Below are positions 9,174 through 18,007 of a stretch of DNA of 64,000 bases, in pieces. Source of the DNA: Geopsychrobacter electrodiphilus DSM 16401 (GTDB lineage: Bacteria > Desulfobacterota > Desulfuromonadia > Desulfuromonadales > Geopsychrobacteraceae). Every line of letters begins with the position of its first letter. The stretch's first letter is position 1. The position numbers and the translations under genes are program-made. The notes under the pieces are model-generated. The model searched no databases and had not been told where the DNA came from. It worked only from the letters and a program-made list of their open reading frames with translations. The DNA is taken from positions 3,570,501 through 3,634,500 of the forward strand of contig NZ_ARWE01000001.1 in assembly GCF_000384395.1 (NCBI RefSeq). Reading direction: 5' to 3'.

Positions 9174-9992
9174 ATGGCTGAAACACCCCCTCTGCTTCAG
9201 GTCAGCGACATCTCCCTCTCTTTCGGCGGGGTTCATGCCCTGACCGACGTCAGCTTCAGCGTCAACCCAGGCGAAATCTTCTCAATCATCGGTCCTAACG
9301 GTGCCGGTAAGACATCTATGCTCAACTGTATCTCGGGCCGCTACCAGCCGAACAAGGGTTCGATCACCTTCCGGCAGAAGGAGATGATCGGCCTGCGCCC
9401 CAACGACCGCTGCACCTTGGGGATCGGCCGCACCTTTCAGAATCTTGCGCTCTTCGCCCACATGACCGTACTCGACAACATCATGGTCGGACGTCACCAT
9501 CTGCTCAAAAACAACTTCCTCAGCGGCTCCCTCTACTGGTTAACCGGCGCACGAAGAGAGGAATTGAAGCACCGCGCCGAGGTCGAGGACATCATCGATT
9601 TTCTCGAGATCGCGCATATTCGCAAGTCGATCGCCGGCACTCTCTCCTACGGTCTGCGCAAACGGGTCGAGCTGGCCCGCGCCGTGGCCCTGCGTCCCGA
9701 TCTGATTCTGCTCGATGAACCGATGGCCGGGATGAATCTGGAAGAGAAAGAGGACATGGCGCGCTACATCATCGACCTCAATGAAGAGTGGGGGATGACG
9801 GTGGTAATGATCGAGCACGACATGGGGGTGGTCATGGATATCTCCCACCGGGTGATGGTGCTCGATTTCGGCAAGAAGATCGCAAGTGGCCTGCCGGACG
9901 AAGTGATGGCCAACCCACAGGTTAAAAAAGCCTATCTGGGCGTGGATGACGAACCTTCTGCAACTGCACAATCCGCCGGGGAGGTTGCCTGA
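9174..9992 (+). CDS. livG: Branched-chain amino-acid-type ABC transporter ATPase LivG
   Basis: A 272-residue cytoplasmic ATPase of the HAAT (Liv) family. Walker A IGPNGAGKTS near residue 40, the signature region LSYGLRKRVELARAV (a divergent LSGGQ) and Walker B LILLDEPMAGMN are visible. The C-terminal LivG segment (HDMGVVMDISHRVMVLDFGKKIASG) is complete. The ATG at 9174 is favoured by GAGGAGG 9 bases upstream. It is the first gene of the unit behind the sigma-54 promoter, and its TGA overlaps the ligase ATG by one base, so the two are translationally coupled. Substrates may be branched-chain or other carboxylic/aromatic acids. Confidence 0.93.
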   Translation: MAETPPLLQVSDISLSFGGVHALTDVSFSVNPGEIFSIIGPNGAGKTSMLNCISGRYQPNKGSITFRQKEMIGLRPNDRCTLGIGRTFQNLALFAHMTVLDNIMVGRHHLLKNNFLSGSLYWLTGARREELKHRAEVEDIIDFLEIAHIRKSIAGTLSYGLRKRVELARAVALRPDLILLDEPMAGMNLEEKEDMARYIIDLNEEWGMTVVMIEHDMGVVMDISHRVMVLDFGKKIASGLPDEVMANPQVKKAYLGVDDEPSATAQSAGEVA

Positions 9993-11947
9993 TGCCAGCC
10001 GAATACGCCGATATCAAGCAGTACGACACCTTTCCCAAGCTGCTCGCCTACAACGCAGCCAACTGGCCGGACGAAGTCGCCCTGCGCGAGAAGGAGTTCG
10101 GCATCTGGAACGCTTACAACTGGAGCGCTTACCATAAGCTGGTCAAGCACTTTGCCCTCGGCATGCACCATCTGGGGATCGCCCATGGTGATTCGGTCGG
10201 CATCATCGGCGACAATCGACCGGAATGGGTGATCGGTGAGATTGCCTCCCATGCCCTGCGCGCGATGATCTTCGGCATCTACCAGGATTCGCTCAACGAA
10301 GAGGTCGCCTACCTGATCAACTACGCCGGCGCCAAGATCATCATCGCCGAGGATGAAGAGCAGGTCGACAAGGTCCTTGAGATCACCGCCGAGTGCCCCT
10401 GCGTGAAGCACATCATCTATTGTGACCCGCGCGGCATGCGCAAATACGATGATCCTCGCCTGCTCAGCCACCTCGACCTGATGAAAGCGGGCGAACAGCT
10501 GGACGCCGAGCAGCCAGAGCTCTACGCGCAGCTGCTCGCTGCGGGACAGGCGGCAGATGTCGCCATCCTCTGCCCGACCTCCGGCACCACCTCGAATCCG
10601 AAACTGGCCATGCTGCAATGTGGGCCGATGCTCGAACACAGCCTCGCCTATCTGCACGCCGACCCCAAGTATCCGAGCGACAACTATGTCTCGGTGCTGC
10701 CGCTCCCCTGGATTATGGAACAGGTCTACGCCGTGGCTCAGGCGCTGATCTGTCGTCAGATCGTCAACTTCGTCGAGGAACCAGAGACGATGATGGCCGA
10801 CCTGCGCGAGATCGGCCCGAACTTCGTGCTCCTGGCGCCGCGCGTCTGGGAGTCCGTCGCCGCCGACGTCAAGGCCAAGATGATGGATGCCACCCCGTTT
10901 AAACAGAGGATGTTCAAGTTCGGCATGGCGCTGGCCGACAAGGCCGCCCTGCAGGGGAAGGCACAGTCGAAACTGGCCTACTGGCTGCTGTTCAAGGCGC
11001 TCAAGGACCGGCTCGGCTTCTCCTTTCTGCGCTCGGCCGCGACCGGTGGCGCCGCCCTGGGCCCCGACACCTTCAAGTTCTTCCTCGCCATGGGGGTGCC
11101 GCTCCGCCAACTGTACGGCCAGACCGAAATGGGCGGGGCCTACACCATCCATGAGGCGGACGATGTGGATTTCGACAGCGTCGGTATCCCCTTCGAAAAC
11201 GCCGAGGTGCGCATCGATAACCCTGATGCTAACGGCGTTGGCCAGGTCGTCGCCAAATCGAAAGGGATGTTTCTCGGCTACTTCAACAACGAGCAGGCCA
11301 GCGCGGATGCCCTCAGCGACGGCTGGATGCTCACTGGCGACGCCGGCTATTTCAAAAAAGAGAACGGCCATCTGGTGGTCATCGACCGGATCTCCGACCT
11401 GGCCGAAACTGCGACCGGCACGCGCTTCTCGCCGCAGTTCATCGAGAACAAGCTGAAGTTCTCCCCCTTTATCGCCGAGGCGGTCGTCCAGGGGGATGAA
11501 CGCCCCTATCTGGCGGCGATCATCTGCATCCGCTTTGACATCGTCGCCAAATGGGCCGAACAGCGCGGGCTTGCCTTTACCAACTACATCAACCTCTCGG
11601 CCCAGCCGCTGATCTACGACATGGTGCAGAAGGAGGTGGAGCAGGTTAACGCCAGCCTGCCCGAGGCCCAGCGGATCCGCAAATTCCTGCTGCTCTACAA
11701 GCAACTCGACGCCGACGACGGCGAGCTGACCCGCACCCGCAAGGTACGCCGCGGAGTGATCAAGGAGAAGTACGCCGAGATCATCGATACAATCTACAGC
11801 GAAGAGGAGATCGTCCATATCGACACGGTCATCACCTTTCAGGACGGCAACAAATCTCGCATCCAGACCGATGTCCGGGTGGTTGATCTGCAGAAGGAAT
11901 CTGCAGGCCAGCTGACCAAACAGGTCCGGCGGCAAGCGGCCCACTAA
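9992..11947 (+). CDS. AMP-forming long-chain-type acyl-CoA synthetase inside the liv operon
   Basis: A 651-residue adenylate-forming enzyme making an acyl-CoA from a carboxylic acid, ATP and CoA. The ATP loop is TSGTTSNPK (about 196-204), followed by YGQTEMGGAYT and LTGDAGYFKKENGHLVVIDR, with a lysine in the C-terminal lid (TRTRKVRRGVI). Length and motifs match the FadD15-like long-chain acyl-CoA synthetase group, but family membership does not fix chain length. It is wedged between livG and livH, its start overlapping the livG stop. That suggests the imported compound is an acid trapped as its CoA ester, rather than an amino acid; this is inference. Confidence 0.9.
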   Translation: MPAEYADIKQYDTFPKLLAYNAANWPDEVALREKEFGIWNAYNWSAYHKLVKHFALGMHHLGIAHGDSVGIIGDNRPEWVIGEIASHALRAMIFGIYQDSLNEEVAYLINYAGAKIIIAEDEEQVDKVLEITAECPCVKHIIYCDPRGMRKYDDPRLLSHLDLMKAGEQLDAEQPELYAQLLAAGQAADVAILCPTSGTTSNPKLAMLQCGPMLEHSLAYLHADPKYPSDNYVSVLPLPWIMEQVYAVAQALICRQIVNFVEEPETMMADLREIGPNFVLLAPRVWESVAADVKAKMMDATPFKQRMFKFGMALADKAALQGKAQSKLAYWLLFKALKDRLGFSFLRSAATGGAALGPDTFKFFLAMGVPLRQLYGQTEMGGAYTIHEADDVDFDSVGIPFENAEVRIDNPDANGVGQVVAKSKGMFLGYFNNEQASADALSDGWMLTGDAGYFKKENGHLVVIDRISDLAETATGTRFSPQFIENKLKFSPFIAEAVVQGDERPYLAAIICIRFDIVAKWAEQRGLAFTNYINLSAQPLIYDMVQKEVEQVNASLPEAQRIRKFLLLYKQLDADDGELTRTRKVRRGVIKEKYAEIIDTIYSEEEIVHIDTVITFQDGNKSRIQTDVRVVDLQKESAGQLTKQVRRQAAH

Positions 11948-11965
11948 CCCCTTAAGGAGAGAAAG

Positions 11966-12859
11966 ATGAATTTTGAACTGCTGACCCAGCTACTGGTCAA
12001 CGGCCTGATCGTCGGCACCCTCTACGGGGTGGTGGCCATGTGCTTCGTGCTGATCTACAAATCGACCCGTATCATCAATTTTGCCCAGGGTGAATTTCTG
12101 CTCATCGGCGCCTGGACCTGCTGGGCGATGCTGGTCAAATTTCAGCTCCCCTTCTACTTCGCCTTCCCCCTGACCCTGGTGTTCATGTTTATTTTCGGCA
12201 TCGTGCTGCAGATCGTGGTGTTGCGCCCGATGATCGGCGAACCGATCATCTCGGTAATCATGGTCACTATCGGCCTCTCGATGTTTTTCCAGGCGCTGGT
12301 CTCCTGGATTTTTGGCGGCTACACCAAAGCCTTTCCCAAGGTCTTTGAAACCGAATCGGTGAATATCGCCGGGCTGCAGATCGAGACCGCCTACATCATG
12401 AGTCTGGTCATTTCGCTCATCATCATGGTCGGCTTCTATATCTTCTTCAAATATTCGCGAATGGGGCTGGCGATGCGCGCCACCGCCTTCAACCAGCAGA
12501 TCGCCCAGAGCCTCGGGATCTCGGTCAAACACGTGTTTGCCGCCGCCTGGGCAATTTCCGCGGTCGTTTCGGCCCTGGCCGGGGTGGTCATCGGCATGGT
12601 CAACGGCGTCTCCTCGGCGCTCTCCTTCATCGGCATCAAGGTCTTTCCGGTGGTGATTCTGGGCGGCATGGATTCGATCATCGGCTCGATTGTCGGCGGA
12701 CTCATCATCGGGGTGCTCGAGAATCTGGCCGAATTTTTCGACAGCCAGTGGCTGCACCTCGGAAACATGTACAACATCGCCCCCTTCTATGCCCTGGTCA
12801 TTATTCTGATGATCAAGCCTTATGGGCTCTTCGGCACCAAAGACATCGAGAGGATTTAA
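11966..12859 (+). CDS. livH: Liv-type ABC transporter permease LivH
   Basis: A 297-residue membrane protein with about eight hydrophobic segments. It shows the LivH pattern LLVNGLIVGTLYGVVAM at the N-terminus, RIINFAQGEFLLIGAW and, near the C-terminal side, VVILGGMDSIIGSIVGGLIIG (EAA-like loop region). AAGGAG stands 7 bases before the ATG. It pairs with LivM as the heterodimeric channel of the high-affinity uptake system and lies 18 bases after the ligase gene. Confidence 0.93.
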   Translation: MNFELLTQLLVNGLIVGTLYGVVAMCFVLIYKSTRIINFAQGEFLLIGAWTCWAMLVKFQLPFYFAFPLTLVFMFIFGIVLQIVVLRPMIGEPIISVIMVTIGLSMFFQALVSWIFGGYTKAFPKVFETESVNIAGLQIETAYIMSLVISLIIMVGFYIFFKYSRMGLAMRATAFNQQIAQSLGISVKHVFAAAWAISAVVSALAGVVIGMVNGVSSALSFIGIKVFPVVILGGMDSIIGSIVGGLIIGVLENLAEFFDSQWLHLGNMYNIAPFYALVIILMIKPYGLFGTKDIERI

Positions 12860-12863
12860 GCCT

Positions 12864-13928
12864 ATGGCCTCTGCTCATTCACGCATGCGCTGCGGAGAGT
12901 TCCGCACCAACTACCGACAGGACACCACGATCTTCCCGACCCCCCTGGCACGGCGGGTGGCGATTGTTTCAATTCTGGTGCTGATGCTCTCCCCCCTGGT
13001 GTGCGACGCCTACCAGCTGAACCTGCTGATCCAGATCGGCTACTACGGCATTGCCGCATTGGGGCTGAACATCGTCGTCGGGTTCACCGGCCAGATCTCC
13101 CTCGGCCACGCCGCCTTCTTCGGTCTGGGGGCCTTTACCTCCGCCTGGATCAACAACACCACCGGCCTGCCGGTCTTCTTCTGCATCCCGCTGGCGGGGC
13201 TTTTGACCATGGCCGTCGGGCTGATGGTCGGCATCCCGGCCGGCCGGATCAAGGGACTCTACCTGGCGATCGCGACTCTGGCCTCGCAGTACATCCTCGA
13301 AGACTTCTTCGCCCGCGCCGACTGGTTTACCGGCGGCTCGGCCGGCGCCATGGCCGCCCCGTTCAGCATTTTCGGCTACACCATGAACGACGACCGCTCC
13401 TATTTTTATGTCGTACTCTTCTACGTCATCATCATGTTCCTGGCCGGCACCAACCTGTTGCGCACCCGCGACGGCCGAGCCTTTATCGCGGTACGTGATC
13501 ATTACCTGTCGGCCGAAATCATGGGGATCAACCTCAACAAATACCGGATTCTCTCCTTCGGCATCTCCTCGTTCTATGCCGGAATCGGCGGCGCCCTTTT
13601 TGGTCACTACCTTGGCTTCGTCTCGGTCGAAGGCTTCACCATCGTGCTTTCGATTCAGTTTCTGGCCATGATCATCATCGGCGGCCTCGGCTCGGTGATG
13701 GGGACCATGCTCGGCACCATCTTCATGGTGCTGCTCCCCGAGGTGATGGCGTTTGGCGTGCATCTGATCGGGAGTAACAGCACTGCTTTGACCCAGGCTT
13801 TGGCCTACATCAAAGCCATGTCCATCGGCCTGGCGATTATCCTGTTTCTGATCTTTGAACCGGACGGCCTGTCCCATCGCTGGAAGATGATCAAGAACTA
13901 CTGGAAGCTGTATCCGTTTTCGTACTGA
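12864..13928 (+). CDS. livM: Liv-type ABC transporter permease LivM
   Basis: A 354-residue polytopic membrane protein. YYGIAALGLNIVVGFTGQISLGHAAFFGLGA is cut here to its core GLNIVVGFTGQISLGHA, the diagnostic LivM segment; GLYLAIATLASQYI and FLAMIIIGGLGSVMGTMLG follow. The ATG at 12864 follows livH by four bases, with GAGAGGA as the ribosome site. The first 30 residues are hydrophilic, slightly longer than in many LivM proteins. It forms the translocation channel with LivH. Confidence 0.93.
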   Translation: MASAHSRMRCGEFRTNYRQDTTIFPTPLARRVAIVSILVLMLSPLVCDAYQLNLLIQIGYYGIAALGLNIVVGFTGQISLGHAAFFGLGAFTSAWINNTTGLPVFFCIPLAGLLTMAVGLMVGIPAGRIKGLYLAIATLASQYILEDFFARADWFTGGSAGAMAAPFSIFGYTMNDDRSYFYVVLFYVIIMFLAGTNLLRTRDGRAFIAVRDHYLSAEIMGINLNKYRILSFGISSFYAGIGGALFGHYLGFVSVEGFTIVLSIQFLAMIIIGGLGSVMGTMLGTIFMVLLPEVMAFGVHLIGSNSTALTQALAYIKAMSIGLAIILFLIFEPDGLSHRWKMIKNYWKLYPFSY

Positions 13929-13940
13929 TCTGCAAACTCC

Positions 13941-13968
13941 CTGGCATCTGGTCTGAAGACCCTGCCAG
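13941..13968 (+). other. Hairpin in the livM-livK gap
   Basis: CTGGCA (13941-13946) pairs with TGCCAG (13963-13968) around an inner GGTCT/AGACC stem. No U-run follows. The remaining 238-base gap contains a TATAAT at 14061-14066 without a good -35 box, so livK may have an extra weak start; this is uncertain. Confidence 0.4.
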
Positions 13969-14166
13969 CAGGAAGTCAAGTGACGACGTTGAACGCAGGC
14001 AGGGGCTGGAGACCCGTTGCTCTTGCTGGTGAGGCTGAAACCATAGACAGATATGCTCGCTATAATTTCCAAGGCAGTGCTTGCCTGGGGTTGAGAGTTT
14101 ACGCACGGGAACCGACTCCCCGATGACCCCGTCATGTTCCATCAACGTTTAAGGAGGAAACACGTC

Positions 14167-15414
14167 ATGCGCAAAAAGCTACTCTGTGGAACCCTGGTCC
14201 TGGCAATGTTCAGTATTACAACCCTTGCATTCGCCGCCGATACTATCCCGGTCGGCCATCTGGCCTGCTACACCGGCCCGACCTCTGACGTCGGCGTCCC
14301 CTATGGCAACGGTATCGACGATGCCATGAAATACATCAATGCCCATGGCGGCATCGATGGCAAACTGCTCAACTACGAAACCGTCGATTACTCCTACAAG
14401 GCTCCGCAGGCCGTGGCGACCTACAAGCGCTGGGTCTCCGATCTCAAACCGGTCGCTATTCAAGGCTGGGGTACCGCCGACACCGAAGCCCTGGTCCAGT
14501 TCGTCGCCAAGGATAAAATCCCCTATTTCTCGGCCTCCTATTCCGGTCACCTGACCGACCCGACCGGCAAATCTGAGCACAGCAAATCGGCTGCCCCATA
14601 TAACTTCTTCTACGGACCCTCCTATTCCGACACCTGCCGCGGGCTGGTGCAGTGGGCCGCCGAAGACTGGAAAGCCAAAGGGCATAAAGACGCACCAAAA
14701 TTCATTCACATGGGCGCCAACCACCCCTACCCCAACGCACCCAAGGCAGCCTGTGCGGCCTACGCCAAGGAACTCGGCTTCGAAGTGCTGAACCCGATCG
14801 TTTATTCCCTGAAGCCCGGCGATGCCAAGGCGCAGTGTCTGACCCTCAAGGATTCCGGGGCGAACTACGCCTACATGGGTAACACCGCCGGCTCGAACAT
14901 CTCGCTGCTCAACTCCTGCGGTACCGTTGGCGCCAATCCCCAGTTTCTGGCCAATGTCTGGGGTTGGGATGAAAACTCGATCAAAGCCGCTGGGCAATCA
15001 GGCGATGGTGTAGCCGTCCCTCTCGGCTCACCCTCCTGGAACGATTCAGCTCCGGGGATGGCCATGGTTCGCGAAATCGCAAAAATGTCTGACCCTTCCG
15101 GCAAGACCTATCATAACCTGCACTACATGCGCGGTATCTGCACGGTGTACTTCATGAAAGACGCCATGATCGCCGCCGACAAAATGAAGGGTGGGATCAC
15201 CGGGCCGAACATCAAGAAGGGGATGGAGCAGATGAAGAACCATGTCCCGGCCGGCCTCGAAGGGGTCTGCAAGCCATCAACATGGACCAGCGAAGATCAC
15301 CGCGGCACCACCGAAGTTTCGGTCTATACCACGACCTACAACGGCGGCGATTTCAAATTCAACCTGCAATCAACCGTTGAAGTTCCACGCCGCGCCGACT
15401 GGCTCGGCTGGTAA
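14167..15414 (+). CDS. livK: Liv-type periplasmic substrate-binding protein
   Basis: A 415-residue protein with a clear signal peptide (MRKKLLCGTLVLAMF..., predicted cut after AFA near residue 23) and a type I periplasmic binding fold (TIPVGHLACYTGPTSDVGVPYGNGIDDAMKYIN). It is of the Peripla_BP_6 class that serves HAAT transporters. Several Cys residues occur in the mature part. AAGGAGG lies 9 bases before the ATG at 14167. The ligand cannot be read from sequence; with two acyl/aryl-CoA ligases nearby, an organic acid is as likely as a branched-chain amino acid. Confidence 0.9.
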   Translation: MRKKLLCGTLVLAMFSITTLAFAADTIPVGHLACYTGPTSDVGVPYGNGIDDAMKYINAHGGIDGKLLNYETVDYSYKAPQAVATYKRWVSDLKPVAIQGWGTADTEALVQFVAKDKIPYFSASYSGHLTDPTGKSEHSKSAAPYNFFYGPSYSDTCRGLVQWAAEDWKAKGHKDAPKFIHMGANHPYPNAPKAACAAYAKELGFEVLNPIVYSLKPGDAKAQCLTLKDSGANYAYMGNTAGSNISLLNSCGTVGANPQFLANVWGWDENSIKAAGQSGDGVAVPLGSPSWNDSAPGMAMVREIAKMSDPSGKTYHNLHYMRGICTVYFMKDAMIAADKMKGGITGPNIKKGMEQMKNHVPAGLEGVCKPSTWTSEDHRGTTEVSVYTTTYNGGDFKFNLQSTVEVPRRADWLGW

Positions 15415-15423
15415 GTTATTCCT

Positions 15424-15453
15424 CTGTGCGGGGGTGATATCATCCCCGCACAG
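15424..15453 (+). terminator. GC-rich hairpin after livK
   Basis: CTGTGCGGGG pairs with CCCCGCACAG around a short AT-rich loop, a stem of about 13 pairs, directly after the livK stop. There is no U-run; it more likely stabilises the livK message or partly attenuates read-through to livF. Confidence 0.55.
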
Positions 15454-15545
15454 CTTCAATCTTCGAGGTGCGGGCTTCCCGTTATTGAATTCCAGACCTG
15501 GAATATTGAACACCGAACCTTTTCCCTTTTGATCGGAGTGTTTCC

Positions 15546-16382
15546 ATGGGAGAGCCGGCCGTTAAGGTTGCTGCACAGCCTGCCGAAAAAGAGATCATTC
15601 TCTCGGTCAACAACATCGAAGTTGTTTATGACGAAGTCATTCTGGTGTTGCGGGGTATCAGCCTCGACGTCCCCAGAGGCGAACTTGTCACCCTGCTCGG
15701 GCCCAACGGCGCCGGAAAATCGACCACCTTGAAGGCAATCTCCGGACTGCTCAAGACCGAGGACGGCGAGGTCACGCGCGGCACTATCACCTTCAAGGGA
15801 GAGAACATCGCCAACAGTGACCCCGACGCCATCGTGCGCAAGGGGATTTTTCAGGTCATGGAGGGACGTCGGATCATCGAGGATATGACGGTCATCGAAA
15901 ACCTCCGCCTCGGCGCCTTCACCCGCAAGGACCGCGGCGCCATCAAGGGGGATATCGAGAAGGTCTTTCATTATTTCCCACGTTTGAAGGAACGCACCGG
16001 CATGGCCGGCTACCTCTCGGGCGGCGAACAGCAGATGCTTGCCATCGGCCGCGCGATCATGGCCAAGCCCGAGATGATTCTGCTCGACGAACCCTCCATG
16101 GGCCTCTCACCACTGCTGGTCAAGGAGGTCTTCGAGATCATCCGCAACATCAACCAGGAACAGGGGATCACCATGCTGCTGGTTGAACAGAACGCCAACA
16201 TGGCCCTGCACAGCGCCAACTACGGCTACGTCATGGAGTCGGGCAAGATCGTCCTCGACGGCAGCGGCGAAGATCTGCTCAACAATGAGGATATGAAAGA
16301 GTTTTATCTGGCCGGTGGCGATAAGGAACGCAAGTCGTTCAAGAATTTGAAGTCATATAAGCGCAGAAAACGCTGGATGTGA
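15546..16382 (+). CDS. livF: Liv-type ABC transporter ATPase LivF
   Basis: A 278-residue ATPase with Walker A LLGPNGAGKSTTLKAISG, signature YLSGGEQQMLAIGRAIM and Walker B MILLDEPSMGLSP. It is longer than usual LivF proteins (about 235). An N-terminal extension of some 20 residues precedes ILSVNNIEVVYDEV, and the C-terminus carries a basic tail (KSFKNLKSYKRRKRWM). The ATG at 15546 has GATCGGAGTG upstream. It completes the LivGHMKF set; LivF and LivG form the nucleotide-binding pair. Confidence 0.92.
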   Translation: MGEPAVKVAAQPAEKEIILSVNNIEVVYDEVILVLRGISLDVPRGELVTLLGPNGAGKSTTLKAISGLLKTEDGEVTRGTITFKGENIANSDPDAIVRKGIFQVMEGRRIIEDMTVIENLRLGAFTRKDRGAIKGDIEKVFHYFPRLKERTGMAGYLSGGEQQMLAIGRAIMAKPEMILLDEPSMGLSPLLVKEVFEIIRNINQEQGITMLLVEQNANMALHSANYGYVMESGKIVLDGSGEDLLNNEDMKEFYLAGGDKERKSFKNLKSYKRRKRWM

Positions 16383-16389
16383 CCCAAAA

Positions 16390-16479
16390 CCCTTCTCCCT
16401 GAGGGAGAAGGTGGCTGCTGGCCGGATGAGGGGGCCCTTTTACGAACAGTCCCCCTAGCCCTCTCCTCAGGGAGAGGGG
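16390..16479. repeat. Pair of CCCTTCTCCC/GGGAGAAGG palindromes
   Basis: Two short palindromes, at 16390-16411 and 16459-16479, share the core CCCTCTCC-TCA-GGGAGAGG and bracket about 50 bases in the livF/ligase gap. The pattern resembles widespread intergenic REP-like elements of bacterial genomes; function unknown. Confidence 0.55.
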
Positions 16480-16502
16480 ATTTAATTTCACGCGGAGAAA
16501 CC

Positions 16503-17744
16503 ATGTCCGATTTCTACGACAACCTCGAAACCCGCAGCGCCGAACAACGCGAGACCGAACTGTTTACACAACTGGCTGAGCAGCTCGAGCATGCCCAGAC
16601 CACGGCATCTGCTTTTGCCGAGACCCTGGGCGGGATTAAAGGCGCGAGTGTCAGTAATCGTGTGGCCCTGGCCAAATTGCCCCTCTTGCATAAGACCGAG
16701 TTGATCAAGCGCCAGCAGAATCTGCCGATCTTCGGCGGCCTGACCGGCATCACTCCCCCGGCACTCTGCCAAATCTTCGCCTCACCCGGCCCAATCTTCG
16801 AGCCCGGTTCGACCAGACCCGATTTCTGGCGTTTTGCGCGTGCACTTTACGCTGCCGGCTTCCGCCGCGGCGAAATTATTCACAACTGCTTCTCCTACCA
16901 TTTCACCCCGGCGGGAATGATGTTCGAATCCGGTGCCCGCGCACTCGGTTGCGCGACGGTTCCGGCCGGCGTCGGCCAGACCGAACTACAGGTCCAGACC
17001 ATGGCCCATGTCCGCCCCGAGGGCTATGTCGGTACGCCATCGTTTTTAAAACTGATCCTCGACAAAGCAGACGAACTCGGCATCGATCTCTCCTGCCTCA
17101 CAAAAGCTCTTGTTTCCGGTGAATATCTGCCACCAACGCTACGCGCTGCCTTCGCCGCACGTGGCATCGCCGTGCTGCAATGCTACGCCACCGCAGACCT
17201 CGGTCTGATCGCCTACGAGTCCAAGGCGCAAGAAGGGATGATCGTCGATGAAGGGATCATCCTCGAAATCGTGCGCACCGGCACCGGCGAACTCGTGGCC
17301 GAAGGTGAAGTCGGCGAAGTCGTCGTCACCAGCCTCAACCCCGACTACCCGCTGATCCGTTTCGCGACCGGTGATCTCTCGGCGATCCTGCCCGGGCCAA
17401 GCCCCTGCGGCCGCACCAACCAGCGCATTAAAGGCTGGATGGGCCGCGCCGACCAAACCACCAAAATCCGCGGCATGTTCGTCCACCCCAGCCAGATCGC
17501 CGCAATCCTCAAGCGCCATCCAGAGCTGGGACGGGGCAGGTTGGTGGTTACCCGAGTCGAGGATCAGGATGCGATGTGCCTGCAGATTGAATGTGCTGAG
17601 ACCGCTGCCTCTAATTTGCAAGCAGCAGTTATAGAAACCATCCGCGACCTGACCAAGCTGCGCGGAACGGTAGAATTTGTAGCACCGGGAAAGCTGCCCA
17701 ACGATGGCAAAGTCATCGACGACCAGCGCCCCGTCGCGATTTAG
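16503..17744 (+). CDS. PaaK-like (phenylacetate-CoA ligase family) protein with atypical ATP loop
   Basis: A 413-residue member of the phenylacetate-CoA ligase family of adenylate-forming enzymes. The C-terminal signatures are recognisable (YPLIRFATGDLSAI, GRADQTTKIRGMFVHPSQI, and a final lysine in LPNDGKVIDDQR). The glycine-rich ATP loop, normally like SSGTTGKP, reads FASPGPIFEPG at about residues 91-101, so the canonical phosphate-gripping residues are absent. Homologues with this loop may still be ligases or may have changed function. CGCGGAGAAACC precedes the ATG. It follows livF and precedes a CoA-transferase, suggesting alternative activation routes for an imported acid. Confidence 0.8.
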   Translation: MSDFYDNLETRSAEQRETELFTQLAEQLEHAQTTASAFAETLGGIKGASVSNRVALAKLPLLHKTELIKRQQNLPIFGGLTGITPPALCQIFASPGPIFEPGSTRPDFWRFARALYAAGFRRGEIIHNCFSYHFTPAGMMFESGARALGCATVPAGVGQTELQVQTMAHVRPEGYVGTPSFLKLILDKADELGIDLSCLTKALVSGEYLPPTLRAAFAARGIAVLQCYATADLGLIAYESKAQEGMIVDEGIILEIVRTGTGELVAEGEVGEVVVTSLNPDYPLIRFATGDLSAILPGPSPCGRTNQRIKGWMGRADQTTKIRGMFVHPSQIAAILKRHPELGRGRLVVTRVEDQDAMCLQIECAETAASNLQAAVIETIRDLTKLRGTVEFVAPGKLPNDGKVIDDQRPVAI

Positions 17745-17899
17745 CCTCCCCGTGTGACGCCGCCGGAACGGAATAGAGATTTTGAGGATTTCGAGCGAGG
17801 ATGTCTGAGCCGCAGGCGAGTTTCCGAGTGAGCTCAAAATCGGCATGTAGCGGAGGAAACCCGCCAAAGGCGGGCAAGGAGGTCGGGCGCGTTTCTTTG

Positions 17900-17931
17900 C
17901 TTACTTTCTTGCCGCGCAGCAAGAAAGTAAG
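17900..17931. repeat. CTTACTTTCTTGC inverted repeat
   Basis: A perfect 13-bp inverted repeat (17900-17912 and 17919-17931) around CGCGCA, inside the 263-base gap between the ligase and the next gene. Similar hairpins around TTCTTGC/GCAAGAA are common intergenic repeats in proteobacteria (recalled, not searched). The preceding 100 bases are G-rich with a GCCAAAGGCGG palindrome; no gene was seen. Confidence 0.55.
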
Positions 17932-18007
17932 GCGGCGTGCGGGGCGCAACCCCGCGACCCTGATTAACCTAATTATTTCATAGCACACAACTTTAAGGAG
18001 AAATCCC

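Noticed and set aside
9932-11944. 670-residue open frame on the minus strand opposite the liv-operon ligase
   Set aside because: Antisense shadow of a well-identified ligase; no ribosome site or family motif.
13998-14020. Sigma-54 promoter before livK (CTGGAGACCCGTTGCTC)
   Set aside because: GG and GC are nine bases apart, not ten; RpoN tolerates this spacing poorly.
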